From NCBI GenBank assembly GCA_009785335.1, contig WQWM01000009.1, forward strand, positions 1-64,000: a stretch of DNA of 64,000 nt, given 5' to 3'. This DNA comes from Oscillospiraceae bacterium. Its GTDB lineage: Bacteria; Bacillota; Clostridia; Oscillospirales; Acutalibacteraceae. Shown here one piece after another: positions 1 through 8,242 of the stretch (positions are counted from its first letter, which is position 1; every line of letters starts with the position of its first letter). The notes beneath the pieces were generated by a model that worked only from the letters and a program-made list of their open reading frames with translations, was not told the DNA's origin and did no database searches. The position numbers were made by a program, and so were the translations under genes.

Positions 1-1
1 A

Positions 2-157
2 CGGGTGTTGCGACTGATGGGAATAAGTACAATGGCATGGTTAATCACCCTTTATTATGTAGTGGTTTCTCCATGCTTATTGTATGCGATGGGCGGCTTG
101 ACTGGTTCCGCCAGGCAGTCGTTTTGCGCTCGCCGCGCAGGCATTACTTTTTCTTGA
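2..157 (+). CDS. Possible 3' end of a membrane protein (partial)
   Basis: An open frame runs in from the left edge for 51 codons. It encodes a hydrophobic stretch (around MAWLITLYYVVVSPCLLYAM) and then a tail (FCARRAGITFS) that comes from a dispersed repeat module. Such repeat-coded tails occur on several genes in this window, which gives some support. Another frame is also open here, so the assignment is weak and no family is recognised. Confidence 0.25.
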   Translation, partial: RVLRLMGISTMAWLITLYYVVVSPCLLYAMGGLTGSARQSFCARRAGITFS

Positions 158-277
158 AAGAAAAAGTAATCAAAAAGAACTTTAGATTTTGATGGGTTAT
201 ATTCGATTGGGCTATAATAGAGCACAGCGAAGCGACGGAGCTCCACCGCAGGTGGTGCTGCGGCGAGCGCAACACGC
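143..277. repeat. Dispersed repeat mosaic between left-edge sequence and radA
   Basis: An A/T hairpin (143-170, ATTAC arms around TTTTTCTTGAAAGAAAAA) is followed by the GC-rich module that pairs CGAAGCGACGGAG with CCACCGCAGGTGG (about 222-256). Both modules recur throughout the window. Confidence 0.8.
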
Positions 278-1648
278 TTACATCAGCGCCTCAAACGCGC
301 TGCGCACATTGCCTGCACCAATCACTTGTATGCCTTTTTGCAGGTCTTTGGGCAGCTTGGTGAAGTTTTGGCGCGGCACAATGCAACGTGCGAAGCCCAA
401 TCGCGCGGCTTCGCGCACTCGCTGCTCACAGTGGCTGACGGCACGCAACTCGCCGCCCAGCCCTATTTCGCCAAAGGCCAGTGCGTCGTCGGGTAGCGGT
501 GTGTCTTTCAGGCCTGAAATGAGCGCCAGAGCAATGGATAAATCTGTGCTGGGCTCATCGAGCTTCAGCCCACCGATGACGTTGATGTAGGTGTCCATGT
601 TGCCGAAAAACCAGCCGCAGCGTTTTTCCAGCACTGCCATGAGCATGGCCGCGCGGCTGCCGTCTACGCCGGTTTGCATGCGGCGCGGATTGCCAAAGCT
701 AGTGGGCGACACCAAGCCCTGCACTTCTGCCAAGATAGGACGGCTGCCTTCCATCACGCAAGCCACACAGCTGCCCGATACCCCTTTTGGTCGCCCTGCG
801 ATGAGCATGGCGGAAGGGTTTTCGACTTGCGCAAGTCCGCGTTCAAGCATCTCAAACACGCCGATTTCATTTGTTGAGCCGTAGCGGTTTTTTACCGCGC
901 GCAAAATGCGATAGCTCAAATGCCGCTCGCCCTCGAAATACAGCACGGCATCCACGATGTGCTCCAGCACTTTTGGACCAGCGATGTTGCCGTCTTTGTT
1001 CACATGGCCCACCAGCAGCATGGGCACACCCAGCGATTTCGCCGTGCGCATGAGCATGTTGGTGCTCTCGCGCACTTGAGTGACACTGCCGGGTGAGGAC
1101 GAAATATCGGCTACTTGCATGGTTTGGATGGAGTCGATAATCACCATGCCGGGCGTGGCGTGGCGCACATAGTCGCAGATGCCCACGGTGTCGGTGTCGC
1201 ACAAAATAGTGAGTTTGCTGGTGGTTACGCCAAGGCGTTCGGCACGCAATTTCAGCTGGTGTGGTGACTCCTCGCCCGACACATACAGGATATCTGCGGC
1301 TTGTCCAAGATGTTCGCAAATTTGCAGCAACAGCGTTGATTTGCCGATGCCCGGGTCGCCGCCGAGCAGCACCACCGAGCCTTTCACCAGCCCGCCGCCG
1401 AGCACGCGGTCTAGTTCGCCCATGCCGGTGTGGTAGCGAATTGCGCTGTCAAACTTGATGTCACGCAGCAGTTGCCCGCTGAGCGCAGGTGCACGCGATG
1501 CCGCGCCCGCGCGTTTTGCGGGTTCGGGGCGGCGCACTTCTTCGTGCAGGCAGTTCCACTCGCCGCAGCCGGGGCATTGCCCCACCCACTTGGGCGATTC
1601 ATAGCTGCAATGCTCACACAGGTATATCGTTTTGGCTTTGGGGGGCAT
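278..1648 (-). CDS. radA: DNA repair protein RadA/Sms
   Basis: RadA is a RecA-like hexameric helicase that promotes branch migration of recombination intermediates. The N-terminus has the zinc finger C-x2-C-x9-C-x2-C (CEHC...CPGC). It is followed by a Walker A (GGDPGIGKST), the RadA signature KNRYGSTNE and a C-terminal Lon-protease-like domain (LDEPSTDLSIALALISG). The start at 1648 was chosen over a longer frame because AGAAAGGA lies just upstream and MPPKAKTIYLC matches the usual N-terminus. That gives 456 aa, a normal length. The 5' end overlaps the upstream small membrane gene by 35 bp. Function is certain. Confidence 0.97.
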   Translation of the reverse strand: MPPKAKTIYLCEHCSYESPKWVGQCPGCGEWNCLHEEVRRPEPAKRAGAASRAPALSGQLLRDIKFDSAIRYHTGMGELDRVLGGGLVKGSVVLLGGDPGIGKSTLLLQICEHLGQAADILYVSGEESPHQLKLRAERLGVTTSKLTILCDTDTVGICDYVRHATPGMVIIDSIQTMQVADISSSPGSVTQVRESTNMLMRTAKSLGVPMLLVGHVNKDGNIAGPKVLEHIVDAVLYFEGERHLSYRILRAVKNRYGSTNEIGVFEMLERGLAQVENPSAMLIAGRPKGVSGSCVACVMEGSRPILAEVQGLVSPTSFGNPRRMQTGVDGSRAAMLMAVLEKRCGWFFGNMDTYINVIGGLKLDEPSTDLSIALALISGLKDTPLPDDALAFGEIGLGGELRAVSHCEQRVREAARLGFARCIVPRQNFTKLPKDLQKGIQVIGAGNVRSAFEALM

Positions 1649-1934
1649 GGTGTGCTTTCCTTTCTGCGCGGATTTTGTGTATGAGTTTGCCTGCAAGAGT
1701 TAAAGAAACGAGTAAGTACATCAAACACACGAGGCCGGCTGCTGCGTGCACCCAAAGCCATGTTGAAGGGCTTACGTCAATGCGTGCGCTGGCAAAGTAA
1801 TATGTTGCCGAGGTGTCTTCGCAATAATACGGCTGAAAGCGTAGCAGTGTGGCATCATCCCACCAAAGCTGAAATCCAAGTGTGGCAACAGCCACCACTA
1901 GGCACAAAACCAGCACAATAATTCTTTTTCGCAT
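1614..1934 (-). CDS. Small two-helix membrane protein, unknown
   Basis: 106 aa starting at MRKRIIVLV, preceded by AAAAAGGA. One hydrophobic helix lies at the N-terminus (about residues 4-22) and a second at about 60-84 (AAAGLVCLMYLLVSLTLAG). The tail is basic. A short extracytoplasmic loop between them contains one Cys and several Tyr. It overlaps the start of radA by 35 bp in another frame, so the two are probably cotranscribed and coupled. No family recognised. Confidence 0.65.
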   Translation of the reverse strand: MRKRIIVLVLCLVVAVATLGFQLWWDDATLLRFQPYYCEDTSATYYFASARIDVSPSTWLWVHAAAGLVCLMYLLVSLTLAGKLIHKIRAERKAHHAPQSQNDIPV

Positions 1935-1964
1935 AACATGTCCTTTTTCTACTAATTGTGCTCC

Positions 1965-2103
1965 GCACCCCTCCCTCACCCGACCCGAGGTCGGGAGCTC
2001 CCTCTACAAAAGGGAGCCAGGGGCTTGCTTTTTCAACAAACATAAAAATCTCACCGCGAAGCGGCTAAAGTTTTTTGCGTCACTTTTTTTCAAAAAAGTG
2101 ACA
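1965..2103. repeat. Dispersed repeat mosaic between cwlD and the small membrane gene
   Basis: Contains the CCCGAGGTCGGGAGCTCCCT module (about 1980-2030), the ACCGCGAAGCGGCTAAAG module (2053-2071) and an A/T hairpin with GTCACTTTTTTT/AAAAAAGTGAC arms (2078-2101). The cwlD stop codon lies at the edge of the hairpin. Confidence 0.8.
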
Positions 2104-2820
2104 TCACGCGCCCCCCAACACCCCCACCGCAACCGCAAATGCTAGCTGCCGCTGATACGCTGCATCTTGCAGGTGGGCTGCCTCGCCAGGGTTTGAGATG
2201 AACCCGCATTCGACCATCACGGCGGGGCGCGTGGCGCGGTGCAGCAGATAGATTGAACTGCCCGCGGGCTTGATTTGCCGATGGTTTTCGGGTTGCAACA
2301 GCGTGACCACAGTACGCTGAATTTGCTCGGCCATCACTTGGCTTTGCGGGTGGTTGGGTGAATAAAACACCTGCGTGCCGCGTGCACTTGGGCTGGTGTA
2401 GCGGTTCATATGTACGCTCAAAAACAGGTCGCCGTCGCGTAGTTCTTCCAGCATGGCGTGGCGCGCTTGAATGTCGCTGCGCTTGCGCTCACGCAGGGTG
2501 TTGGCGGGCTCGCTGAGGTCGCAGTCTTCGCAACGCGTAAGCTGCACGTCATAGCCCAAAGCCCGCAGGAACGGCGCAAGCTGCATCGCCACGGCCAAGT
2601 TGAGCTCTTTCTCTACCACACCGCCGATGCCCACGGCACCGCCATCTTCGCCACCATGGCCGGGGTCAACGATAATCACCGGCACGATGGGCGGCGACGT
2701 GGTGCTGCTCACCTGCCGCACCTGATTTGTGGCATGCAGCATCATCAACGCAAATGCAAACGCTGCGATGCAGCCCAGATAAAATAAGCATCGCCGCAGT
2801 TGAATTCTAAAAAAAAACAT
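2104..2820 (-). CDS. cwlD: N-acetylmuramoyl-L-alanine amidase, CwlD type
   Basis: 238 aa with one N-terminal membrane anchor (about residues 9-29), then an Amidase_3 domain. Zinc-site motifs are visible: DPGHGGEDGGA (His), the Glu of VEKELNLAVA, and SVHMNR (His). The catalytic Glu is in AVMVECGFISNPGEA. In Bacillus and Clostridium, CwlD cleaves stem peptides to allow muramic-delta-lactam formation in spore cortex, so this gene supports a sporulating host. Length and architecture match CwlD. Other Amidase_3 enzymes are possible but usually carry extra binding domains. Confidence 0.9.
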   Translation of the reverse strand: MFFFRIQLRRCLFYLGCIAAFAFALMMLHATNQVRQVSSTTSPPIVPVIIVDPGHGGEDGGAVGIGGVVEKELNLAVAMQLAPFLRALGYDVQLTRCEDCDLSEPANTLRERKRSDIQARHAMLEELRDGDLFLSVHMNRYTSPSARGTQVFYSPNHPQSQVMAEQIQRTVVTLLQPENHRQIKPAGSSIYLLHRATRPAVMVECGFISNPGEAAHLQDAAYQRQLAFAVAVGVLGGA

Positions 2821-2914
2821 GTCATCTCCCCCTCATAGTCATACCTATGCGGGGTAAACTAGTTGCATGAATAGTGAGTGTTGGCGCGAACAAGGGTTGA
2901 TTTCGGGTGAGTGA

Positions 2915-3289
2915 ATGAAATTTTTGCAAAAGAAAAAGCGGGTAAAGTTATTGGCTATATTGGGCGGCGTGTTCATTGGCGTGATGAATGGCTTGCTGGG
3001 GGCGGGTGGCGGCATGCTGGCGGTGCCGATGTTGAAAAAACTCGGTGCAGACCAAACCAAAGCGCATGCAACCGCTGTGGCGGTGATTTTTCCGTTGAGT
3101 ATCGTCAGCGCAGCGGCATATTGGTGGCTGGGGCGCTATCGCCTGCCCAACGCAGTGGAGTATCTGTTGCCGGGCGCGGTGGGCGCCTTGGCTGGTGCGC
3201 TGTTGCTGGCGAAAATTCCGCAAACGTGGCTGCGAAAAATCTTTGCGGTGCTGCTGATTTGGGCGGGGATTAGAATGCTAAGTTCTTAA
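2915..3289 (+). CDS. TauE/SafE-family permease, N-terminal half
   Basis: 124 aa, about four membrane helices, with the TauE signature GLLGAGGGMLAVPML near residue 28. The TauE/SafE (DUF81) family exports sulfite or organosulfonate-type anions and normally has two such halves in one polypeptide of about 250 aa. Here the second half is a separate gene 37 bp downstream, so the protein probably works as a heterodimer. Substrate unknown. The ribosome site (GGTGAG) is weak. Confidence 0.85.
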   Translation: MKFLQKKKRVKLLAILGGVFIGVMNGLLGAGGGMLAVPMLKKLGADQTKAHATAVAVIFPLSIVSAAAYWWLGRYRLPNAVEYLLPGAVGALAGALLLAKIPQTWLRKIFAVLLIWAGIRMLSS

Positions 3290-3326
3290 TGCTTAATGCT
3301 TAATGAATGAGGCGCGAAAGGGGTAA

Positions 3327-3728
3327 TTGAGCATTCAGCATTTAGCATTTAGCATTGCAGCGGCGTTTGGCGCGGGTGCGCTGGGTGCGATGGGCTTGGG
3401 TGGCGGCGGCATTTTGGTGATATATCTCACCCTTGTGGTGGGCATGCCGCAACTGCAAGCACAAGGCGTGAATCTGCTATTCTTTTTGCCTTGTGCGGCA
3501 ATTTCGCTCATCATCAACGCAAAGCGCAAGCTCATTGACTGGCGCAACGCCCTGTGGATTGCTCTGGGCGGGCTGCCCGCCACGCTGTTGGGCATTTGGC
3601 TGAGCGATATCATAGATGCGCGGTGGATTGGATATATCTTTGCCGGGCTGTTGATTTTCATTGGGGTGCGAGAATTATTCAGCGGGGTTACGTGTTCTTT
3701 TTTGAAAAAAAGAACCAAAAAACTTTAA
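3327..3728 (+). CDS. TauE/SafE-family permease, C-terminal half
   Basis: Begins with TTG preceded by AAAGGGG. It encodes about 133 aa with four hydrophobic segments and its own TauE motif (GAMGLGGGGILVIYL). It pairs with the preceding half gene. The last 14 residues ([11 protein letters not shown] and neighbours) are read from a dispersed A/T hairpin repeat that supplies the stop codon, so the original C-terminus was probably replaced when the repeat landed. The 37-bp gap holds the micro-repeat TTAATGCT/CATTTAG. Confidence 0.85.
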   Translation: MSIQHLAFSIAAAFGAGALGAMGLGGGGILVIYLTLVVGMPQLQAQGVNLLFFLPCAAISLIINAKRKLIDWRNALWIALGGLPATLLGIWLSDIIDARWIGYIFAGLLIFIGVRELFSGVTCSFLKKRTKKL

Positions 3729-3870
3729 CCACCTGCGGTGGGACTCTACTTTGTGCACGCTAAGGCGCGCAAAAGTCGCTTCGCTGTGCTCTATTATAGC
3801 CTAATCAAAAGTTCTTTTGGTTACTTTTCTTTCAAGAAAAGTAACGCCTGCGCGGCGAGCGCAAAAGCCA
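3690..3870. repeat. Dispersed repeat mosaic between permease and ruvX
   Basis: Contains an A/T hairpin (TTCTTTTTTGAAAAAAAGAAC), the CCACCTGCGGTGG / GTCGCTTCGCTGTG module, a second hairpin (GTTACTTTTCTTTCAAGAAAAGTAAC) and the GCGCGGCGAGCGCAAAA module. The first hairpin is inside the permease gene. The last module directly follows the ruvX stop. Confidence 0.8.
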
Positions 3871-4281
3871 TTAGGCGCGAGAATCTAAGTAACTTTGCAA
3901 AATCACAACAGCCGCAGCAGCATCTACGATGCTCTTGCGGTTTTTTGCGCGCACGCCTGCAGCGCCCAGTTGCTGGTGCGCAATGGTTGTGCTGAAGCGT
4001 TCGTCCCACAGCACAACCTCAAGGCCGCTTTGCTGGTGCAGCAGCTCGGCGAGTTTTGTGCATTCTTGCGCTTTGTCGCCTGCCGTGCCATCTGTGCGCA
4101 ATGGCAAACCCAGCACAATTTTGCAAGCCTGTTTTTCTTGCGCAAGGCTAGCGATGCGTTGCACAAGCTTGCGTTTGCCCAAGCCTTCAATCACACAAAC
4201 AGGCGAAGCCAGCAACCCGGTTGGGTCGCTGGCGGCAACGCCTGTGCGCTGTTGGCCGTAATCAATGCCTAGTATAATCAT
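3871..4281 (-). CDS. ruvX: Putative pre-16S rRNA nuclease / Holliday junction resolvase-like RuvX (YqgF)
   Basis: 136 aa RNase H-fold protein. The first acidic residue lies in ILGIDYGQQRTGVA, the second in KIVLGLPLRTDGT and following, WDERFST carries the conserved DER, and the terminal Asp is in SIVDAAAAVVILQSYL. YqgF trims 16S rRNA precursors in E. coli. The start ATG overlaps the stop of the upstream penicillin-binding protein (ATGA), so translation is coupled. Confidence 0.93.
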   Translation of the reverse strand: MIILGIDYGQQRTGVAASDPTGLLASPVCVIEGLGKRKLVQRIASLAQEKQACKIVLGLPLRTDGTAGDKAQECTKLAELLHQQSGLEVVLWDERFSTTIAHQQLGAAGVRAKNRKSIVDAAAAVVILQSYLDSRA

Positions 4282-6614
4282 TCGCCATACTCCGGGGGAA
4301 GCGGTTGGGTGGTTTCGGGTGCTGGCGCGTTATTGTTGTTATTTCCGCCGCCACCGCCGCCAAAGATGCCGTCAATCCAGTTGCCAATGTTGTTGCCAAC
4401 ATTGCCCCAGTCAATCAGACCACCGCCACCCGACTGGTTTGTATCAGGGGCAGGAGTACCACAGGAACCACTGCACACACGCGGGAGATTGGCTGTGCGA
4501 TACCAACCACTGGCGGTGGGACAGTTTGGCCCTGCCAGCAAGCCAGTATTGGTGCAAAAACTGCGCTGCACAGCGCGGTTGGTGGTGGGGAAGTCTGTGG
4601 ATGTGCTGAAGCTGTCGGTGTCGGCTTTAATGCGATTGAATACCTCCACCCAAATGCGGCCAGCGGGATTGGTAACAGGGCCCATGCCGCGGGGGCGGTC
4701 GTGCCCAAACCACACAGCTGCAGTGAAATATGGTGTGCCGCCGCAGAACCAGCGATCAGCCCAGTCTTGCGACGATCCGGTTTTGCCAAAGGTGCGGAAA
4801 CGCTGGATGTTGGTGAGGTTATTGTTGTGCGCAAAGCCGCTGATGGGGTTGAGCTGCGACATGCGGTTCATGACCATGGCAGTGCACTCAGAATATGCGC
4901 GGCGGCTTTCGGGCAGGTCGTCGCGGCTGAGCAGCAGGCGATCCTGACTGTCATACACAGAATGGTAGGCAAAGGGGAAATTAAATATCCCGCCGTTGCC
5001 AAACGTTGCGTAGGCTGCAGCCATTTCCAGTGCGCTTACGCCATGGGTCATGGCACCCAGCGCCATAGGCGGCAGAAAGGGGTCGCGCGCAGTGTCAAGC
5101 CGTGAAAAGCCGAAGTTGTCATACAAAAAGTCAAATGCGGTGCGTGCGCCGATGTCCCGCGTGATGCGTGCGGCCACGGTGTTCAACGATTGTTGGAATG
5201 CTCGCTGTGTGTTGACCATATTGCCGGCGCCATGGCCTCCATCGGCGTTGCGCGGCCACATGTTGCCCTGGTGAGCAAAGGCACTGTTTGGGGTGAGCGT
5301 TGACCAAGTGATCGTGTTGCTTTCAATGCCCAAGCCGTGTGACACAAGGCCTTTCATCGTAGAGCCCGGTTGTCTAAAACTTTGGTGGGCACGGTTGAGC
5401 AGACGATTTTCGGCTTTTTCGCCCGCACCACCCACGATGCCCATGACACGACCGGTGTCGTTGCACACGATGGCCATGCTGGCGTGGATGGGATTAGAAG
5501 TTGGGCCCACCTGCCCGGCCCAGGTAGTGCGGTTGCGGAACACATCTTCCATGATTTCCTGAATTTCGATGTCTACCGCTGCGCGAATTTGCAGCCCGCC
5601 GTAGTATACGCGGCGCGTGGCTTCAGAGCGGCTGAGGCCATGCACGCGCATGAGGTCGTCGATGACGGTGTCGATGATAAAATCGGTGTACCAGTTGTTG
5701 ATGGGTTGTGGTTCGGGCACATGCATTTGCCCGGGGGTTTCTACCCGTACGAAGTCGGGATGGTTGGTGAAAATAAGATCATGCGCCATGGCTTCTGCAA
5801 ATTGCTCGGTGGTAATCATTCCGCCGTGGTACATGTTGGTGATGGCCACTTGCTGGCGACGAATGTTGTTTTGCGGGTTGCGCAAGGGGTTAAAATAGCC
5901 CGGCGCTTGCGTAATGGCGGCAAGTACAGCCACTTCGGCGATGTTCAACTCGCTGATGTGGCGGCCGAAATAGGCCTCGGCACCGGTGAGCACGCCATAG
6001 TTGCCGTTACCCAGATACACGGTGTTGAGATAGGCTTCGAGGATGGATTCTTTGTCGTGGTGACGTTCCATGTTCAATGCGGCCATCATTTCGCGATACT
6101 TGCGGATAGCCGTGACCTGATTTTCGCCAGTGAGGTTTTTAATTAGCTGCTGGGTGATGGTTGACGCGCCCTGCGTGAAGCCGTGAATCGTAACGGCACT
6201 GACGAAACGCCGCCAGTCGATGCCGTTGTGCTCCCAAAAGCGGTGGTCTTCTAGCGCAATAAAGGCATCGGCAATCAAGGGCATGCCGGTGACGGGATTA
6301 CGCGGTCCCATGTCGTCAAGATCTACCCAAATGCGGTTTTCCACGCCATGCAGTCGTGCGAATTCCACGGTGTTGCCTTGGCGGTCGTATGCCCAGATGA
6401 TGGTGGTGCGGCCTTGTCCGCCAAGGTGTTCGCGCAGGTCGATGATTTCATCACCGCGTACATAACCGACGGCATTCAGCAGGAAAAAACCACCCAACAC
6501 TGAACTGGTGATGGCAAAGCACAGCCCAATGGACAGTGCAGCCATCATCACCCAGCGCAGAGTGCTGCGTAGTGCGGTTTGTTTATGGTTTTTGCGTTTG
6601 TTGGATTTTTTCAT
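4278..6614 (-). CDS. Class A penicillin-binding protein (glycosyltransferase/transpeptidase)
   Basis: 778 aa. A cytoplasmic basic N-terminus leads into one membrane helix (about 21-45). The GT51 glycosyltransferase domain follows, with catalytic Glu in EDHRFWEHNG (about 122) and QGASTITQQL (about 148-157). The transpeptidase has SxxK as STMK (418-421), SLN as SxN, and KTGSS. The tail ends in low-complexity Gly/Asn/Pro. It polymerises and cross-links peptidoglycan outside the membrane. Its start overlaps the hepT stop by 4 bp and its stop overlaps ruvX, making a tight mntA-hepT-pbp-ruvX operon. Confidence 0.95.
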   Translation of the reverse strand: MKKSNKRKNHKQTALRSTLRWVMMAALSIGLCFAITSSVLGGFFLLNAVGYVRGDEIIDLREHLGGQGRTTIIWAYDRQGNTVEFARLHGVENRIWVDLDDMGPRNPVTGMPLIADAFIALEDHRFWEHNGIDWRRFVSAVTIHGFTQGASTITQQLIKNLTGENQVTAIRKYREMMAALNMERHHDKESILEAYLNTVYLGNGNYGVLTGAEAYFGRHISELNIAEVAVLAAITQAPGYFNPLRNPQNNIRRQQVAITNMYHGGMITTEQFAEAMAHDLIFTNHPDFVRVETPGQMHVPEPQPINNWYTDFIIDTVIDDLMRVHGLSRSEATRRVYYGGLQIRAAVDIEIQEIMEDVFRNRTTWAGQVGPTSNPIHASMAIVCNDTGRVMGIVGGAGEKAENRLLNRAHQSFRQPGSTMKGLVSHGLGIESNTITWSTLTPNSAFAHQGNMWPRNADGGHGAGNMVNTQRAFQQSLNTVAARITRDIGARTAFDFLYDNFGFSRLDTARDPFLPPMALGAMTHGVSALEMAAAYATFGNGGIFNFPFAYHSVYDSQDRLLLSRDDLPESRRAYSECTAMVMNRMSQLNPISGFAHNNNLTNIQRFRTFGKTGSSQDWADRWFCGGTPYFTAAVWFGHDRPRGMGPVTNPAGRIWVEVFNRIKADTDSFSTSTDFPTTNRAVQRSFCTNTGLLAGPNCPTASGWYRTANLPRVCSGSCGTPAPDTNQSGGGGLIDWGNVGNNIGNWIDGIFGGGGGGNNNNNAPAPETTQPLPPEYGE

Positions 6615-6961
6615 GATGCCTCCTTATGGCGGAGTTGTTGGTTAAGAAATTGTATGAGTTCAGGAATGAAGTGTGTGATCACAATCCAGATTACGTCGTT
6701 ATCCATAATGTGATAACCGTGTGCGGCAATGTCACGCATGCCAGAGATTTTTTTCCACGGGATTTCTTTATGCTCTTGTTTGAATGTTAAAGAGAGCTGT
6801 TTTGTGAGTTCACCGATGTTAAGGATGGACATAACGATGGCTTTACGGTGCATACGAAATTTAATTAAATCGTGGACATTGCTCAAATCGATTGAAAAGT
6901 TTATGATATCGCACGCATCTTCTATCATGTGCTCTAATATTGTGCGATCTTTATCGTTCAT
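6611..6961 (-). CDS. hepT: HepT-like HEPN ribonuclease toxin
   Basis: 116 aa, DUF86/HepT family. The HEPN RNase motif R-x4-H-x-Y is present as RDIAAHGY near residue 84. In the type VII HepT/MntA system the toxin cuts RNA and is silenced when MntA attaches AMP to the motif tyrosine, which is present here. The gene overlaps mntA by 11 bp and the downstream cell-wall synthase gene by 4 bp. Confidence 0.9.
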   Translation of the reverse strand: MNDKDRTILEHMIEDACDIINFSIDLSNVHDLIKFRMHRKAIVMSILNIGELTKQLSLTFKQEHKEIPWKKISGMRDIAAHGYHIMDNDVIWIVITHFIPELIQFLNQQLRHKEAS

Positions 6962-7256
6962 AGATTATCCTCGTGTCGCGTTCAACATTGTTGCGAAAAT
7001 TTGGCTTGGCTTGCTTGTGCAGTGCGTTCCAAGTAATTAAATCGACAGAACGTCCAAGTGCTTCTTGCAAGTCAACGTGCAGCCCAAAGAAATCAAGCCC
7101 GACAAGTGTGTTAGGGAGAAACTCCACCAGTACATCGATATCGCTTTGCGTGGTGATATCACCGCGTGCAGCAGAGCCAAACAACGCTGCCCGCTTAACT
7201 GGGTATTGTGCAAATACGCTGCACGCCGTGGATTCAATTTGTTGTGTGTTGCTCAT
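6951..7256 (-). CDS. mntA: MntA-like nucleotidyltransferase antitoxin
   Basis: 101 aa minimal nucleotidyltransferase. The catalytic signature GSAARGDITTQSDIDVLVEF carries the two metal-binding Asp residues, and a third acidic residue lies in RSVDLI. MntA proteins AMPylate the cognate HepT. The start has AGGAG upstream (TATAGGAGACATC). A good sigma-A promoter ends about 13 bp upstream. It is first gene of the mntA-hepT-pbp-ruvX transcript. Confidence 0.9.
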   Translation of the reverse strand: MSNTQQIESTACSVFAQYPVKRAALFGSAARGDITTQSDIDVLVEFLPNTLVGLDFFGLHVDLQEALGRSVDLITWNALHKQAKPNFRNNVERDTRIIYER

Positions 7257-7268
7257 GATGTCTCCTAT

Positions 7269-7297
7269 AGTATACTACAATTGCAGCCAAATGTCCA
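7269..7297 (-). promoter_or_regulatory. Promoter of mntA-hepT-pbp-ruvX
   Basis: On the minus strand, TGGACA (7292-7297) and TATACT (7269-7274) are separated by 17 bp. The -10 lies just before AGGAG and the mntA start. Confidence 0.7.
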
Positions 7298-7341
7298 GTT
7301 ACAATGTTGTAACCTGAGATGACATTTTGTCATCATTTCGT

Positions 7342-8133
7342 TCAATTACTAGCTTGCCCCAGTTCGCGGTCTCTAGCCGCGGCTGCGTGCACTGCTTGCT
7401 GCACGGCATGAGAAAAACCATGCTGTTGCAACGCCTGCATGCCCGCAATGGTTGTTCCGCCGGGCGAACACACGCGTCGCACCAGTTCGTTGGGTGGGGC
7501 ATCGCTTTGCTGCACCATGGCAGCACTGCCCAGCGCACATTGCGCGGCGATATGCAGCGCAACATCGCTAGCCAAGCCGAGCTGCTGCCCAGCTGCGGCC
7601 ATGTCTGCGATGAATTGATACACAAAGGCGGGGCCGCTGGCGGCAAGCGCGAGAAACGCAGAAAAATCTTCCTCGGGCAGTGCAATGGCCTGCCCAAAGC
7701 ATGCGCAATAGTCGCGCACAAAGCTCAGCTCGTGCTCCCCCACTAAATCAGTCGCACAATACGCGGTGATTCCTTGCCCGGCTGCGGAATTCAGGTTAGG
7801 CATCAGCCGCATTGCACGGGGCAAGCCCAGCTTGGCAAGCGTGACCCCTGCGGCAATCGAAATCACCAGCTTGTCTGTGAGATCAAGCGCGGCGAGCAAA
7901 GCTGGCTGGTCTTGTGGTTTTACGCCAAGGTGGATGATATCGCACTGCGTGGCAAGCTCGGCAGCACTCGCGGCAACCGGCACGCCAAAGCGTGCGGCAG
8001 ATGCGGGCAACTTATCATACACCAGCACTTGTTCGGGTTGCAAAAAGCCACGGTCAAGGGCTGCTTGCAGCATAATGCCTGCCATGGTGCCCGTGCCGAT
8101 GAAGCCGATTTTCGGTTGGTTTTGGATATTCAT
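7342..8133 (-). CDS. proC: Pyrroline-5-carboxylate reductase
   Basis: 263 aa. It reduces pyrroline-5-carboxylate to proline with NAD(P)H. The N-terminal Rossmann motif is IGFIGTGTMAGIML. The C-terminal dimerisation domain contains the P5CR signature region around RRVCSPGGTTIAGMQAL. The frame extends to a GTG at 8148, but the -10 box covers that codon. The ATG at 8133 lies about where transcription should begin, so the mRNA may be leaderless. It is divergent from coaX. Confidence 0.93.
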   Translation of the reverse strand: MNIQNQPKIGFIGTGTMAGIMLQAALDRGFLQPEQVLVYDKLPASAARFGVPVAASAAELATQCDIIHLGVKPQDQPALLAALDLTDKLVISIAAGVTLAKLGLPRAMRLMPNLNSAAGQGITAYCATDLVGEHELSFVRDYCACFGQAIALPEEDFSAFLALAASGPAFVYQFIADMAAAGQQLGLASDVALHIAAQCALGSAAMVQQSDAPPNELVRRVCSPGGTTIAGMQALQQHGFSHAVQQAVHAAAARDRELGQASN

Positions 8134-8139
8134 ACCTCT

Positions 8140-8168
8140 ATTGTACACTAGAATGAAGAAAAAAGCAA
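8140..8168 (-). promoter_or_regulatory. Promoter of proC, start site at or beside the ATG
   Basis: Minus strand TTGCTT (8163-8168), 17 bp, TACAAT (8140-8145). Transcription about 7 bp downstream of the -10 would begin at 8133, the proC ATG. Confidence 0.65.
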
Positions 8169-8186
8169 GGCCTAGCGCGAAAACAC

Positions 8187-8215
8187 TTGCTTTTTTTCGA
8201 AAATTACGTTATAAT
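8187..8215 (+). promoter_or_regulatory. Promoter of coaX
   Basis: TTGCTT (8187-8192), 17 bp, TATAAT (8210-8215), followed by GGGAGGG and the coaX ATG. It is divergent from the proC promoter with about 18 bp between the two -35 boxes. Confidence 0.75.
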
Positions 8216-8242
8216 AAGGAGAGAAACGGGAGGGAAAATCCT

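Noticed and set aside
55-246. A 63-aa minus-strand ORF
   Set aside because: Mostly repeat-coded (hairpin and CGAAG modules); no ribosome site.
4305-5105. A 266-aa plus-strand ORF
   Set aside because: Antisense to the penicillin-binding protein; codon pattern and motifs belong to the minus strand.
7318-7336. ATGACATTTTGTCAT palindrome near proC
   Set aside because: Resembles the WYL operator but has the wrong spacer and no -10 at 32 bp.
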